From contig NZ_CP083985.1 in the NCBI RefSeq assembly GCF_020172665.1, positions 2,656,123-2,720,122 of the forward strand: 64,000 bases of DNA. Reading direction: 5' to 3'. Every line of letters starts with the position of its first letter. The first letter of the stretch is position 1. Both the position numbers and the translations under genes were made by a program. The notes beneath the pieces are model-generated. The model saw nothing but the letters and a program-made list of their open reading frames with translations. It had not been told where the DNA came from and did not search any database. The DNA comes from [Mycobacterium] zoologicum. GTDB lineage: Bacteria > Actinomycetota > Actinomycetes > Mycobacteriales > Mycobacteriaceae. Shown here piece by piece: positions 1 to 9,456 of this stretch.

Positions 1-461
1 GCTTCGATCACCGGTGCGCGCACGCCATGAGCACTGAACGTGAGTCCGTCGGACGCCGGGGCGGCACCGATCTTGTCGCGCAACTCCAGCACCAGCCGCT
101 CGGCGCCGCGCTTGCCGATCCCGGGAACCCGGGTCAGCGCGGTGACATCGGAATCGGCGAGTACCCGGCGCAGTGCGGTGGCGTCGTAGACGGCCAGTGC
201 GGCCAGGGCGATCTTGGGCCCGATGCCCGACACCCCGATCAGGGTCAGGAACAGGTCGCGTGCGTCGCCGTCGGGAAAACCGTACAGCGTCATCGAATCC
301 TCGCGCACGATCATCGCGGTGATCAGACGGGATTCGGTTCCCCGGCGCAGCGTCGACAACGTCGACGGAGTGGCCATCACCTTGTAGCCGACCCCGGCCG
401 CCTCGACGACCGCGTGGTCCAGGGCTATGTCGATGACCTCGCCACGCACCGAGGCGATCAT
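1..461 (-). CDS. ruvA: RuvA, Holliday junction branch-migration subunit (partial)
   Basis: RuvA tetramers bind the four-way DNA junction and hold the RuvB motor for branch migration. The reading frame starts at ATG 461 ([10 protein letters not shown], typical of RuvA) and runs off the left edge, so about 153 N-terminal residues are visible and the RuvB-contacting C-terminal domain is mostly missing. Domain I is an OB fold. Two helix-hairpin-helix motifs follow at about residues 76-86 ([11 protein letters not shown]) and 112-122 ([11 protein letters not shown]). It overlaps the ruvC stop by ATGA (458-461), so it is translationally coupled in a ruvC-ruvA(-ruvB) operon driven from the LexA-boxed promoter upstream of ruvC. 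Confidence 0.95.
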   Translation of the reverse strand, partial: MIASVRGEVIDIALDHAVVEAAGVGYKVMATPSTLSTLRRGTESRLITAMIVREDSMTLYGFPDGDARDLFLTLIGVSGIGPKIALAALAVYDATALRRVLADSDVTALTRVPGIGKRGAERLVLELRDKIGAAPASDGLTFSAHGVRAPVIE

Positions 462-1015
462 GCCCGGGCCGCCTTGAGTTTGGCGGCATACCGGCGCTTG
501 TGTTCGGCGGCCAGCGCCTCGGCGGCGGCCATCCGGGCGATCATCGGGGCTCGCCAGCAGTGGCAGATCGCCAACGCCAGCGCGTCCGCCGCGTCGGCAG
601 GTGTCGGCTTCTGTTGCAGGCCAAGGATTCTGGTGATCATGGCCGTCACCTGCGCTTTATCCGCGGCGCCGTTACCGGTGACCGCGGCCTTGACCTCACT
701 GGGTGTGTGGAAGTGCACCTCGATACCGCGGCGGGCGGCCGCCAGTGCGATCACTCCGCCGGCCTGGGCGGTGCCCATCACGGTGGAGACGTTCTGCTGG
801 GCGAACACCCGCTCAACGGCGACGACGTCGGGCCGGTGGGTGTCGAACCAGTGCTCGGCGGTATCGCTGATCGTCAGCAGCCGCTGCGGCAGCGGCTGAT
901 CGGCGGGTGTGCGCACCACGTCGACGTCCAGCGCGGTGACCTGGCGGCCCTGCCCGCCCTCGACCACCGACAGCCCGCAGCGGGTCAGCCCGGGGTCGAC
1001 ACCCATCACCCGCAC
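458..1015 (-). CDS. ruvC: RuvC, Holliday junction resolvase
   Basis: RuvC is the endonuclease that cuts Holliday junctions after RuvAB branch migration. I place the start at GTG 1015, giving [14 protein letters not shown] and 185 residues, close to the family length. A longer in-frame start at 1087 would put the LexA box inside the gene and has no homology. Acidic active-site residues are visible: Asp7 in GVDPG, a Glu in VERVF and the Asp pair in DAADALALA near the C-terminus, giving the four-carboxylate RNase H-like site. The stop overlaps the ruvA start. Confidence 0.95.
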   Translation of the reverse strand: MRVMGVDPGLTRCGLSVVEGGQGRQVTALDVDVVRTPADQPLPQRLLTISDTAEHWFDTHRPDVVAVERVFAQQNVSTVMGTAQAGGVIALAAARRGIEVHFHTPSEVKAAVTGNGAADKAQVTAMITRILGLQQKPTPADAADALALAICHCWRAPMIARMAAAEALAAEHKRRYAAKLKAARA

Positions 1016-1033
1016 CGCGCGCTCCCTACCGTT

Positions 1034-1049
1034 GTGAACATCTGTTCGA
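1034..1049. promoter_or_regulatory. LexA (SOS) box upstream of ruvC
   Basis: GTGAACATCTGTTCGA matches 10 of 12 fixed positions of the mycobacterial SOS box TCGAAC-N4-GTTCGA. It lies 19 bases upstream of the chosen ruvC start, where a repressor would block the promoter. Damage induction of ruvCAB through LexA is established in M. tuberculosis. This site also supports the short ruvC start. Confidence 0.8.
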
Positions 1050-1114
1050 ACAGTAGCGGGTCGGGCTGACACCGGCACGCACGACACGCGGCGGTTCGCC
1101 CGGGTAAATCCGGA

Positions 1115-1924
1115 CTAGACGACCCTCAGGCCCTCGGGCACGGTTTCGGGATTGCGCCAGAACGCGTCGTTGACGAAGCGATTGAACAGGTCCGGCGGCA
1201 GAATCGTCTCCCGCGAGCGGGACCCGATCTTCCTGTGCACGGTGTGTAGTCCAGGCGTCCCGGCGCGTTCGTCGAACTCGGTGACATCGTAGTCGATGTC
1301 ATCGAAGGTGTGCTCGAAGGCCGGCTCGCCGATGAAGTCATAGACCGCCCGCATGGTGCGTTCCGGGTCGGTGGTCAGGGTCTCGTACTGCACCACCAGC
1401 AGCCGGTCGCGCTGCGCACCGAAGCAGGCCTGTTTGAGCATGTCGTAGGGCGCGCCGACCAGCCCGTCCTGGGCCACGATCCCGTTGGCGCGGGTGTAGA
1501 CGGTGCCGCCGGGGTTGAAGCCGAAGATCGACGACGGGGTGAAGACGTTGCGCTGGATCAGTCGCTCGATGCTGTCGACCACCCACTGCACGTCGCGCAC
1601 ACAGGCGATCACCTTGGCGTCCGGGAACAGTCGTGAGACCGCGGGCATCCAGCCGCACCACGCCCGGTTGGTGTCGAAGATGACCTCGGCGGGATTGTCG
1701 GCGTAGAAGCTGTCGAACAGCCCGTGCAGAACCCGCTCCCGCTTGGCGTCGTCGATGAACACCGAGAACTCGTTGCGAGCGCTCATCTCACCCAGCAGGG
1801 CGCCGAACAGCCCCGCCAACGGCCCTGACATACCGGCGTGACAACGCGGATTCTGGCGCAGCAGTGCGGCCAGCAGCGTCGAGCCCGAGCGGGGCAACCC
1901 CGAGATGAAATGGATCGCCGGCAC
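1115..1924 (-). CDS. Sulfotransferase family protein (copy 1)
   Basis: PAPS-dependent sulfotransferases move a sulfuryl group to a hydroxyl or amine acceptor. The 5'-phosphosulfate-binding loop GLPRSGSTLL is at residues 9-18, and a likely 3'-phosphate-binding segment follows the strand VIACVRD in mid-protein. The 269 residues are the size of a single-domain enzyme, with no signal peptide, so it is cytosolic. The acceptor is unknown; in mycobacteria such enzymes act on lipids, trehalose or menaquinone derivatives. It sits between ruvC and yebC, away from any lipid locus, and is roughly three-quarters identical by eye to the copy at 27,927-28,742. Confidence 0.85.
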   Translation of the reverse strand: MPAIHFISGLPRSGSTLLAALLRQNPRCHAGMSGPLAGLFGALLGEMSARNEFSVFIDDAKRERVLHGLFDSFYADNPAEVIFDTNRAWCGWMPAVSRLFPDAKVIACVRDVQWVVDSIERLIQRNVFTPSSIFGFNPGGTVYTRANGIVAQDGLVGAPYDMLKQACFGAQRDRLLVVQYETLTTDPERTMRAVYDFIGEPAFEHTFDDIDYDVTEFDERAGTPGLHTVHRKIGSRSRETILPPDLFNRFVNDAFWRNPETVPEGLRVV

Positions 1925-1936
1925 CAGTACTGTCCG

Positions 1937-2692
1937 CTACTCGGCTTCGAGTGCGGCCAGCACCTCGTCGGACAGGTCGACGTTGGTCCACACGTTCTGC
2001 ACGTCGTCACTGTCTTCGAGGGCCTCGACCAGCTTGAACACCTTGCGGGCCCCCTCGACGTCAACCGGGACGCTGACCGACGGCTGAAAGCTCGCCTCGG
2101 CCGAGTCGTAGTCGATGCCGGCCTCGACCAGCGCGCTGCGCACCGCCACCAGGTCCCCCGGCTCGGAGATGACCTCGAAGCTCTCGCCCAGGTCGTTGAC
2201 GTCCTCGGCGCCGGCATCGAGGACCGCCACCAGCACGTCGTCCTCGGTCAGCCCGTTCTTGTCCAGGGTGACCGTGCCCTTGCGGCTGAACAGGTAGGCG
2301 ACCGAACCGGGGTCGGCCATCTGGCCGCCGTTGCGGGTCATCGCCACCCGCACCTCGCTGGCGGCGCGGTTGCGGTTGTCGGTCAGACACTCGATGAGCA
2401 CCGCCACACCGTTGGGCCCGTAGCCCTCGTAGGTGATGTTCTGGTAGTCCGCCCCACCGGCTTCCTCACCGGCGCCGCGCTTGCGGGCCCGCTCGATGTT
2501 GTCGTTGGGCACCGAGTTCTTCTTAGCCTTCTGAATGGCGTCGTAGAGCGTCGGGTTACCCGACGGGTCGCCGCCGCCGACCCGGGCCGCGACCTCGATG
2601 TTCTTGATCAACCGAGCGAAGTTCTTGCCCCGGCGGGCGTCGATGACGGCCTTCTTGTGCTTCGTGGTGGCCCACTTGGAATGGCCGCTCAT
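1937..2692 (-). CDS. YebC/TACO1-family protein
   Basis: The opening [15 protein letters not shown] is the family hallmark, and the 251 residues equal the usual YebC length. The acidic C-terminal half ([18 protein letters not shown]) is also typical. Family members have been described as transcription regulators and, more recently, as factors that relieve ribosome stalling at proline runs; which applies here cannot be told. It is the homologue of Rv2603c and follows pdxT by 55 bases on the same strand, as in other mycobacteria. Confidence 0.93.
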   Translation of the reverse strand: MSGHSKWATTKHKKAVIDARRGKNFARLIKNIEVAARVGGGDPSGNPTLYDAIQKAKKNSVPNDNIERARKRGAGEEAGGADYQNITYEGYGPNGVAVLIECLTDNRNRAASEVRVAMTRNGGQMADPGSVAYLFSRKGTVTLDKNGLTEDDVLVAVLDAGAEDVNDLGESFEVISEPGDLVAVRSALVEAGIDYDSAEASFQPSVSVPVDVEGARKVFKLVEALEDSDDVQNVWTNVDLSDEVLAALEAE

Positions 2693-2747
2693 GCACTACC
2701 TCTTCTTCTCGCTCGCAAAGTCAGGCTGATCAGTCTACGCGGGCACG

Positions 2748-3341
2748 TCAGGCCCACCCGGCTACGACGTCGACGAAGAGCCGGTGGACGCGCCGATCAC
2801 CGGTCACCTCCGGATGAAACGAGGTGGCCAGCACAGCGCCCTGACGCACCGCGACCGGGTGGCCAGCGGCCTCGGCCAAAACCTGCACGCCGGGTCCGAT
2901 CCGTTCCACCCACGGCGCCCGGATGAACACCGCATGCACCGGTTCGTCCAGGCCGTCGAAGTCCACGTCGCCTTCAAAGGAATCGACCTGGCGTCCGAAA
3001 GCGTTGCGCCGCACGGTCATATCGATACCGCAGAGCGGGATGGCGGCACGCCCAGGCGCCCCGGCGTCGACGATCTCGGTGGCCAGCAGGATCATTCCCG
3101 CGCACGATCCGTAGGCCGGCATGCCGCCGGCCAGCCGGGCCCGCAGTGGATCGGCCAGCTCCAGCTCGCGCAGCAGGTGACTGATCGTGGTCGACTCACC
3201 GCCCGGGATCAGCAGCGCGTCGACGGCGTCGAGCTCGGTGCGGCGGCGTACCGGCACCGGTTCGGCGCCGGCGGCCGTCAGGGCGGTCAGATGTTCGCGG
3301 ACGTCGCCCTGCAGTGCGAGCACCCCGATGCGGGGCGTCAC
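2748..3341 (-). CDS. pdxT: PdxT, glutaminase subunit of PLP synthase
   Basis: PdxT hydrolyses glutamine and passes ammonia to PdxS for de novo pyridoxal 5'-phosphate synthesis. I start it at GTG 3341 ([14 protein letters not shown]), giving 197 residues; the longer reading frame to 3575 only runs through tesB. Class I glutaminase features are visible: the oxyanion segment PGGESTT, the nucleophile cysteine in [11 protein letters not shown], and the His-Glu pair in [10 protein letters not shown]. The start overlaps the tesB stop by GTGA. Confidence 0.95.
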   Translation of the reverse strand: MTPRIGVLALQGDVREHLTALTAAGAEPVPVRRRTELDAVDALLIPGGESTTISHLLRELELADPLRARLAGGMPAYGSCAGMILLATEIVDAGAPGRAAIPLCGIDMTVRRNAFGRQVDSFEGDVDFDGLDEPVHAVFIRAPWVERIGPGVQVLAEAAGHPVAVRQGAVLATSFHPEVTGDRRVHRLFVDVVAGWA

Positions 3342-4177
3342 GAAGCGCCAGTGTGCGGGAACCGGGTCAGGCCCTCCTGCATCACCGCGGCCACCATGTC
3401 TCCGGAGCGGTTGTAGATCTTGCCCTGACACAGCGCTCGCCCGGCGACCGCCGATGGCGACGACTCGTCGTAGAGCAGCCATTCGTCGGCGCGGAACGGC
3501 CGCAGGAACCACATCGCGTGGTCCAGCGACGACACCTCCAGGCGGTCGCGCTCTTCTTTCGGGTGAATCGCCCACGAGGTGCCCAGCAGGGTGAGGTCGC
3601 TCATGTAAGCCAGCGCGCAGATGTGCAGCACCGGGTCATCGGGCAGCGGATCGCGGTGCCGGAACCACACCTGCTGCTCGGCGACCTTGCCCGGCAGGTG
3701 CGGCAGTTGCGTACGCGGCACCCGGCGCAGGTCCCATTCCTCGAACTGTTTGAAGCCTTCGTCGTCAAAGGCGATCATGCTGCTGATCTCGGGGATGCTG
3801 TCCGGTTCGGGTGCACTCGGCATCGTGTTCTGGTGCTCGATACCGAGTTGGGGCACCTGAAAGGACGCCTGCATATGGAAGATCGACTTGCCGTGCTGTA
3901 CCGCGCTGACCCGGCGGGTGCAGAACGAGCTGCCATCGCGAACCCGCTCAACCAGAAACACTGTGGGAGCCACCGGATCTCCGGGCCGCAGGAAGTACCC
4001 GTGCAGTGAGTGCACCTGGTAGCGGGGGTCCACGGTGCGCACCGCCGACACCAGCGATTGGCCGGCCACCCGGCCACCGAATGCGCGGTTGCGGATTCCG
4101 GGGGAATCGTTGACGACGGTACTGCGGAAGATGTCGTTCTCGAGTTGCTCGAGATCGAGGATCTCTTGGATCGCCAC
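3338..4177 (-). CDS. tesB: Acyl-CoA thioesterase II (TesB family)
   Basis: TesB enzymes hydrolyse medium- and long-chain acyl-CoA to fatty acid and CoA. The 279-residue protein has the double-hotdog layout: an N-terminal half with [16 protein letters not shown] and a C-terminal half ending with the thioesterase segment [21 protein letters not shown]. It is the Rv2605c equivalent and lies between pdxS (9-base gap) and pdxT (4-base overlap). It is therefore cotranscribed with the vitamin B6 genes although no direct metabolic link is known. Confidence 0.92.
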   Translation of the reverse strand: MAIQEILDLEQLENDIFRSTVVNDSPGIRNRAFGGRVAGQSLVSAVRTVDPRYQVHSLHGYFLRPGDPVAPTVFLVERVRDGSSFCTRRVSAVQHGKSIFHMQASFQVPQLGIEHQNTMPSAPEPDSIPEISSMIAFDDEGFKQFEEWDLRRVPRTQLPHLPGKVAEQQVWFRHRDPLPDDPVLHICALAYMSDLTLLGTSWAIHPKEERDRLEVSSLDHAMWFLRPFRADEWLLYDESSPSAVAGRALCQGKIYNRSGDMVAAVMQEGLTRFPHTGAS

Positions 4178-4186
4178 CGTGTACCG

Positions 4187-5104
4187 CTACCAGCCGCGTT
4201 CGGCCAGCCGGTGCGGCTGCGCGATGTCCTCGACGTTGATGCCGACCATGGCCTCGCCCAGGCCGCGGGACACCTTCGCCAGTACATCGGGGTCGTCGTA
4301 GAAGGTGGTGGCCTTGACGATGGCCGCCGCACGGGCCGCCGGGTCGCCGGACTTGAAGATCCCGGAGCCGACGAACACGCCTTCGGCGCCGAGCTGCATC
4401 ATCATCGCCGCGTCGGCCGGGGTGGCGATGCCGCCGGCGGTGAACAACGTCACCGGCAGCTTGCCGGCCCGTGCCACCTCGGCGACCAGCTCGTAGGGCG
4501 CCTGCAATTCCTTTGCCGCAACGAACAATTCATCTTCCGACAGCGAGGTGAGCCGGCGGATCTCCCCGCCGATGGAACGCATGTGGGTAGTGGCGTTGGA
4601 GACGTCGCCGGTGCCGGCCTCGCCCTTGGAGCGGATCATGGCCGCACCCTCGGTGATACGGCGCAGCGCCTCACCGAGATTGGTGGCCCCGCACACGAAC
4701 GGCACGGTGAAGCGCCACTTGTCGATGTGGTGGGTGTAGTCCGCGGGGGTGAGCACCTCGGACTCGTCGATGTAGTCCACCCCGAGGCTTTGGAGGATCT
4801 GCGCTTCGACGAAGTGGCCGATGCGAACCTTGGCCATCACCGGGATGGTGACCGCCGCGATGATGCCTTCGATCATGTCCGGATCGCTCATCCGCGACAC
4901 CCCGCCCTGGGCGCGAATGTCGGCGGGCACCCGCTCGAGTGCCATCACCGCGACGGCGCCGGCGGCTTCGGCGATGCGGGCCTGCTCGGGGGTGACGACG
5001 TCCATGATGACGCCGCCCTTGAGCATCTCGGCCATGCCGCGCTTGACCCGTGCCGTGCCGGTCTGTCCGCCGGCTGCCGAGCCGTTCTGCGCCGCGCTGT
5101 CCAC
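4187..5104 (-). CDS. pdxS: PdxS, PLP synthase lyase subunit
   Basis: PdxS condenses ribose 5-phosphate, glyceraldehyde 3-phosphate and ammonia from PdxT to form PLP. The 305-residue protein shows the invariant start of the barrel ([18 protein letters not shown]) and the phosphate-binding end ([20 protein letters not shown]). The start chosen is GTG 5104, preceded by AAGGAG at good spacing; the frame extends upstream to 5194 without homology. It heads a pdxS-tesB-pdxT-yebC transcription unit. The C-terminal tail ([14 protein letters not shown]) is normal. Confidence 0.95.
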   Translation of the reverse strand: MDSAAQNGSAAGGQTGTARVKRGMAEMLKGGVIMDVVTPEQARIAEAAGAVAVMALERVPADIRAQGGVSRMSDPDMIEGIIAAVTIPVMAKVRIGHFVEAQILQSLGVDYIDESEVLTPADYTHHIDKWRFTVPFVCGATNLGEALRRITEGAAMIRSKGEAGTGDVSNATTHMRSIGGEIRRLTSLSEDELFVAAKELQAPYELVAEVARAGKLPVTLFTAGGIATPADAAMMMQLGAEGVFVGSGIFKSGDPAARAAAIVKATTFYDDPDVLAKVSRGLGEAMVGINVEDIAQPHRLAERGW

Positions 5105-5243
5105 TGAATGCTTCTCCTTGCTGACCGGGATACCGATCCAGTGTAGTGGGCGGTCGCCAGCCGATTTTCCCCTCGTCAGTCCACGGTGATCCATGAAGCC
5201 GCCGACCCGCTGGGACTACGACGCCGCCTGAGGGATACACCGC

Positions 5244-6257
5244 TCACATGGTCAAGACCATGCGGTAGCGCGCCCGGCCCTCCGCCATGGCGGCGTAGGC
5301 CTCGGCGGCCCGCGCCAGCGGCATCTCTTCGATGCGGGCCCGCACCCCCGACTGCACTGCGAAGGCCATGGTCTCCTCGACGTCGCGGGCGGTGCCCGAG
5401 GGGTGGCCGGTCACGCTGAGTCCCGGCCCGATCAACTGCACCGGGGAGATCGGCAACGGCTCTGCGCTCACCCCGATGATCACCAGCTCGCCGCGCGGCG
5501 CCAGCCCGCCGAGCGTGTCGGCCATGGCCTGCGAATTGGCGGCCGTGGCCAGCACCACCGATGCGCCGCCGAGGTCGCGCAACGCGGCCGCGACGTCACC
5601 GGCGGTCGAGTCGACGTAGTGGTGGGCTCCCAGCGCGCGGGCGTCCTCGGCCTTGCCGGCGCCGCGGGCGATGGCAATAGTCTCGAAACCCATGGCGGCG
5701 GCGAACTGCACACCCAGATGCCCCAGTCCGCCGAGGCCCAGCACCGCGACCCGGTCACCGGGCAGTGCCCGGGTGGAGCGCAGCGCATGAAAAGTGGTCA
5801 CCCCGGCGCAGCCCATCGGTGCCGCTTCGGCGAAGGACAGCTGATCGGGGATGCGCGCCAGCGCGTTGGCCGGCACGGTGACCGACTCGGCGTAGCCGCC
5901 CGGGTAAGCCAAGCTGGGCACCTGCCCGTTGGCGCAGTGGATGAAATCGCCTTTGCGGCAGGGGATGCAATGGTTGCAGTGCCCGCCGAACCAGCCCACC
6001 GCGACCCGGTCGCCGACCGCCCACCCCGTCACACCGGTCCCGAGTTCGGCGATGGTCCCGGCGATCTCGTGTCCCGGAGTCAACGGCCAGCGCAGGCCGG
6101 GGAATCCGCCGTTGACGATGCCGTGATCGGTGCCGCACACACCGCAGGCGGCAACGGCGATGCGGACCTGATCGGCCCCGGGGCCCGAGGTGTCGACGTC
6201 GACGAGGGCCAGCGCGGCCCCGGCGGATTGGACGTGCACGGCGCGGTGGGATGACAT
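5244..6257 (-). CDS. Zinc-dependent alcohol dehydrogenase
   Basis: This is a medium-chain NAD(P)-dependent dehydrogenase acting on alcohols or aldehydes. Catalytic zinc ligands are Cys38 (ACGVCGTDHG) and the His63-Glu64 pair. The structural zinc site is intact with Cys94, 97, 100 and 108. The Rossmann motif GLGGLGHLGVQFA is in the second half. The 337 residues fit the propanol-preferring AdhA/AdhP branch. In M. tuberculosis this slot next to pdxS holds pdxH and PPE genes, so the gene is a lineage-specific neighbour. Its substrate is not predictable. Confidence 0.88.
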   Translation of the reverse strand: MSSHRAVHVQSAGAALALVDVDTSGPGADQVRIAVAACGVCGTDHGIVNGGFPGLRWPLTPGHEIAGTIAELGTGVTGWAVGDRVAVGWFGGHCNHCIPCRKGDFIHCANGQVPSLAYPGGYAESVTVPANALARIPDQLSFAEAAPMGCAGVTTFHALRSTRALPGDRVAVLGLGGLGHLGVQFAAAMGFETIAIARGAGKAEDARALGAHHYVDSTAGDVAAALRDLGGASVVLATAANSQAMADTLGGLAPRGELVIIGVSAEPLPISPVQLIGPGLSVTGHPSGTARDVEETMAFAVQSGVRARIEEMPLARAAEAYAAMAEGRARYRMVLTM

Positions 6258-6317
6258 GGGTGGATCCTATGCCGCCCCCGAGCGGCAACCCAGCGTGCGA
6301 GCAGCACCTGCCTTCGG

Positions 6318-6833
6318 TCAGGCGATCCGGCGAATGCCCGGGGTCACGCCGGTCGTGTCGGCTAGCGCCGCGGCCTCGGTCAGCCGCTCACCCAGCTGCA
6401 ACGGGTACACCGTCTCCCCCGCGCCGGCCAGTTCGGCGATCTCCTGCGCATCACACCAGCGATGACCATTCAGGTAGCGCTGCTCCAACCCGGTCCGGTT
6501 CGCGCCGGACGGCTCGAACCGGCCGGTGCGGTGGACGAAGAAGAACTCCTGGCTGTCGATCCGCTCGCCGTTGAACTCGAAGACCGCCTCGCGGCGCCAG
6601 ATCGGTCCGATCAGCTCCCCCGGCTCGACGCGCAGGCCGGTCTCCTCGGCCACTTCGCGGGCCGCGGCGTCGGCCAGCGGCTCGTCCGGCCCGACCTGCC
6701 CGCCGACGGTGAACCACCAGCGCGGCGCCGGGCCGGCCGGGCCGTCGTCGGGCAGCGCCGGATCGCGACCCCGCAGCAGCAGCACCGCCCCGCCCTCGTC
6801 GAGCAGCACCACCCGCGCCGAGACGCGCGGCAT
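6318..6833 (-). CDS. NUDIX hydrolase domain protein
   Basis: A complete Nudix box (G-x5-E-x7-REVAEETG-L) lies at residues 45-67, so hydrolysis of a nucleoside diphosphate linked to another moiety is expected. The 171-residue frame begins with ATG directly after the TAG stop of the upstream membrane gene, in the same frame. In M. tuberculosis Rv2609c the two parts appear to form one 351-residue protein (from memory), exactly 179+1+171. It could therefore be made by termination and immediate restart, by read-through, or be half of a gene broken by a nonsense mutation. Confidence 0.85.
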   Translation of the reverse strand: MPRVSARVVLLDEGGAVLLLRGRDPALPDDGPAGPAPRWWFTVGGQVGPDEPLADAAAREVAEETGLRVEPGELIGPIWRREAVFEFNGERIDSQEFFFVHRTGRFEPSGANRTGLEQRYLNGHRWCDAQEIAELAGAGETVYPLQLGERLTEAAALADTTGVTPGIRRIA

Positions 6834-7373
6834 CTACCCGCTCTCCGCAGGCGGGGCGCCCCCGTGCATGACGGCCCGCTCGACGATCTCGAAATACCGT
6901 GGCATCGGCGCGGTCCCGCCCAGGTGCAATGCCCGCACCAGCGGGCGCTCCCGCAGCGCCACGGTGTCGCGGACCGCATCGTTGTGGAACCGGCGGGCCA
7001 GCAGCACCCGGGCTTCGGCGTCGGCCATCTCGGCGACCAGCGCCACCGGCAGGGAATCAGGGCCGATCATCGCCAGCTGGGCTGACAACGCGTTCTCGGC
7101 GACCTCACGATCCTCGCGTTTCGCCCGCTCGGCGGCGTCGGCCAGGCCCGCCAGACGCCGGCCGGCCGCCGCGTCGCCATGGGCCTCGATCGAGACGGCC
7201 CGCGCCACCACCGCGCGGCGCGCCAGCGCCGCATCCAGTGCATGCCAGGACAGATCGCAGCGCACGTGCAGCCGGTTGAGCCGGCTGGCGGTCTGATACG
7301 CCCAGGCCAACCAGGCGGCCAGCACCGCCACGCCTGTGAGCACCAGCAGGGTCACCACCGTCGGCCACCCCAT
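6834..7373 (-). CDS. Membrane-anchored LemA-like protein (N-terminal half of an Rv2609c-type protein)
   Basis: The 179-residue product has one N-terminal transmembrane helix (residues about 4-26) followed by a helical region (LNRLHVRCDLSWHALDA) resembling LemA-type domains, probably facing the cytosol. It overlaps the pimA stop by one base (TGATG), so it belongs to the PIM operon. Its TAG stop (6834-6836) is directly followed, in frame, by the ATG of the NUDIX gene. Function unknown. Confidence 0.75.
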   Translation of the reverse strand: MGWPTVVTLLVLTGVAVLAAWLAWAYQTASRLNRLHVRCDLSWHALDAALARRAVVARAVSIEAHGDAAAGRRLAGLADAAERAKREDREVAENALSAQLAMIGPDSLPVALVAEMADAEARVLLARRFHNDAVRDTVALRERPLVRALHLGGTAPMPRYFEIVERAVMHGGAPPAESG

Positions 7374-8497
7374 CAGTCACCCACCGTGACCTTGCCGCCG
7401 ACGCCGGCGACGGTCTCGTAGACCCGCATGATCTGGTCGGCCACCACCGACCAGTCGTAGCGCCGCACCGCCTCGGAGCCGGCGGCGACATACGACGCCC
7501 GCAATGTGTCGTCGTCGAGCACCTCGATCAGTGCGGCCGCCAGCGCCGCGGAGTCGTCGACGGGCACCAGCCGGCCCGCCTGTCCGTCGCGCAGCACCCG
7601 GCGGAACGCGTCGAGGTCGCTGGCGACCACCGCGGTGCGCGCGGCCATCGCCTCGGCCAGCACGATCCCGAAGCTCTCGCCACCGGTGTTGGGTGCGCAG
7701 TAGACGTCGGCGCTGCGCAACGCGGATGCCTTCTCAGCGTCGTTGACCTGCCCGAGAAAACGAAGGCACGAAGCCAACTTCCCTGCATTGCTGCGTAATT
7801 CGGCTTCGTCGCCGCGACCGACGATCAACACCTCGACGTCGGGGAACTTCGCGACCAGAGTCGGCAGTGCGGCCACCAGCACCGCCATGCCCTTGCGCGG
7901 TTCGTCGTAGCGGCCCAGAAACAGCACGGTTCGGCCGGGCCGCGGATACCCGGGCAACGGCCGGGCGGACGCGAAAGAGGCGACGTCGACCCCGTTGGGG
8001 ATCTCCACCGCGTCGGACCCGAGCGCCTCCATCTGCCAGCGCCGGGCCAGATCCGACACCGCGATCCGGCCGATGATCTTCTCGTGCATCGGTCGCAGCA
8101 GCGCCTGCACCATGCTCAGGGTCAACGATTTGGTCGTCGAGGTGTGAAAAGTCGCCACGATCGGGCCCTCGGCCGTGTTGAGCGCCAGCATCGACAGGCT
8201 GGGTGCGTTGGGTTCGTGCAGGTGCAACACATCGAAATCGCCCCGCTTGAGCCACTTTTTGACCTTGCGGTGCGCGGCCGGGCTGAACTGCAGCCGGGCC
8301 ACCGACCCGTTGTAGGGAATGGCCACGGCCTTGCCCGCCGACACCACGTACTCGGGCAGCTCGACGTGTGGCGATGCCGGTGCCAGCACGCTGATGTCGT
8401 GACCGCGGTTGCGCAGCACCTCGGCGAGCTGCAGCACGTGCGCCTGCACGCCGCCGGGCACGTCGAACGAGTAGGGGCAGACCATGCCGATCCGCAT
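7373..8497 (-). CDS. pimA: PimA, phosphatidyl-myo-inositol mannosyltransferase
   Basis: PimA adds the first mannose from GDP-mannose to phosphatidylinositol at the inner face of the membrane, starting PIM, lipomannan and lipoarabinomannan synthesis. The N-terminus MRIGMVCPYSFDVPGGVQAH is characteristic, with the GG-loop and the acceptor-side basic segment. The GT4 donor site shows the EX7E-type signature in GGESFGIVLAEAMA. The 374 residues match the family. It overlaps patA upstream by one base. Confidence 0.96.
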   Translation of the reverse strand: MRIGMVCPYSFDVPGGVQAHVLQLAEVLRNRGHDISVLAPASPHVELPEYVVSAGKAVAIPYNGSVARLQFSPAAHRKVKKWLKRGDFDVLHLHEPNAPSLSMLALNTAEGPIVATFHTSTTKSLTLSMVQALLRPMHEKIIGRIAVSDLARRWQMEALGSDAVEIPNGVDVASFASARPLPGYPRPGRTVLFLGRYDEPRKGMAVLVAALPTLVAKFPDVEVLIVGRGDEAELRSNAGKLASCLRFLGQVNDAEKASALRSADVYCAPNTGGESFGIVLAEAMAARTAVVASDLDAFRRVLRDGQAGRLVPVDDSAALAAALIEVLDDDTLRASYVAAGSEAVRRYDWSVVADQIMRVYETVAGVGGKVTVGD

Positions 8498-9456
8498 CAG
8501 CTCTCCTCCAACCGTGCCCGTCGGGACTCGGGGAGATCAGCGACCCACTGCGGCTGCAGCATGTGCCAGTCGGCCGGATGAGCCGCGATCCCGGCTGCGA
8601 ACGTGTCGGCCAGCGCCTGGGTGATCGCTTCAACTCGTTCAGCGACGTCGCCGCGACCACGGCAGTCCAGCGGCGGGCCGATGCGCAGCCCCCAGCCGTC
8701 GCCGTCGAACCAGGTGTGCGTGGGCAGCAGCGCCGCCCCGGTCTGGATCGCGAGTTTGGCGGGGCCGGCGGGCAGCCGGGTCTGTTCGCCGAAGAAGTCG
8801 ACCGGCACACCGTTGCGGGTCAGGTCCCGGTCGGCCATCAGGCACACCAGCCGGTTCGCGGTGAGTCGCTCGGCCAGCACCTCGAACGGCGGGCGGGGCC
8901 CACCCGAGAGCGGCAGCACCTCGAATCCGAGGCCTTCCCGGAAGGCCAGGAAACGCCGGTAGAGCGACTCCGGTTTGAGGCGTTCGGCCACCGTGGTGAA
9001 CCCGCCGTGGGTCTGGGCCAGCCATACCCCAGCCATGTCCCAGTTGCCGCTGTGCGGCAACGCCAGCACCGCCCCGCGACCGGCCTCCAACGCGGCGTCG
9101 ACGTTGTCGGCACCGACGACGGTTTCGTCGACCCGGGCGGCCACCGCCGCGTGGTCCATGGCGGGCAGCCGGAACGCCTCACGCCAGTACCGCCCGTAGG
9201 AGGCCAGCGACTCGCGCATCAGCTTCGAGGGCACCTGTGCCGGTGTCACTCCCAGCACCCGCGCCAGGTTCTTGCGCAGCTGCTCCGGTCCCCCACCACG
9301 CGCCGCATACAACGCACCGGCATCGAACGCGTTGCGGGCGAAGAACTCCGGCATCGCACGGACCATCATCCAGCCGGCGGCGAAACCGGCGTCGGTGGCC
9401 CAGGCGTCGAGCTGGCTCAGGCCGGGAACGCGCAGACCGCTCGGGATGAAGGTCAC
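8497..9456 (-). CDS. patA: PatA-type PIM acyltransferase
   Basis: PatA transfers palmitate from acyl-CoA to the mannose of PIM1/PIM2. The start at GTG 9456 overlaps the pgsA stop by GTGA and gives 319 residues; the longer frame to 9594 is unsupported. The HX4D acyltransferase motif is visible as HSGNWD. An amphipathic N-terminus before AAGWMMVRAMPEF is consistent with membrane association. It is the Rv2611c counterpart, in the conserved order HIT-pgsA-patA-pimA. Confidence 0.93.
   Translation of the reverse strand: MTFIPSGLRVPGLSQLDAWATDAGFAAGWMMVRAMPEFFARNAFDAGALYAARGGGPEQLRKNLARVLGVTPAQVPSKLMRESLASYGRYWREAFRLPAMDHAAVAARVDETVVGADNVDAALEAGRGAVLALPHSGNWDMAGVWLAQTHGGFTTVAERLKPESLYRRFLAFREGLGFEVLPLSGGPRPPFEVLAERLTANRLVCLMADRDLTRNGVPVDFFGEQTRLPAGPAKLAIQTGAALLPTHTWFDGDGWGLRIGPPLDCRGRGDVAERVEAITQALADTFAAGIAAHPADWHMLQPQWVADLPESRRARLEES

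Noticed and set aside
5186..5243. A 12-codon frame ([12 protein letters not shown]) between pdxS and the alcohol dehydrogenase
   Set aside because: Too short, with no clear ribosome binding site and no recognisable relation to a leader peptide.
6834..6836. Pyrrolysine or other recoding at the TAG between the membrane and NUDIX domains
   Set aside because: No pyrrolysine genes are expected in mycobacteria; restart or a nonsense mutation is the simpler reading.
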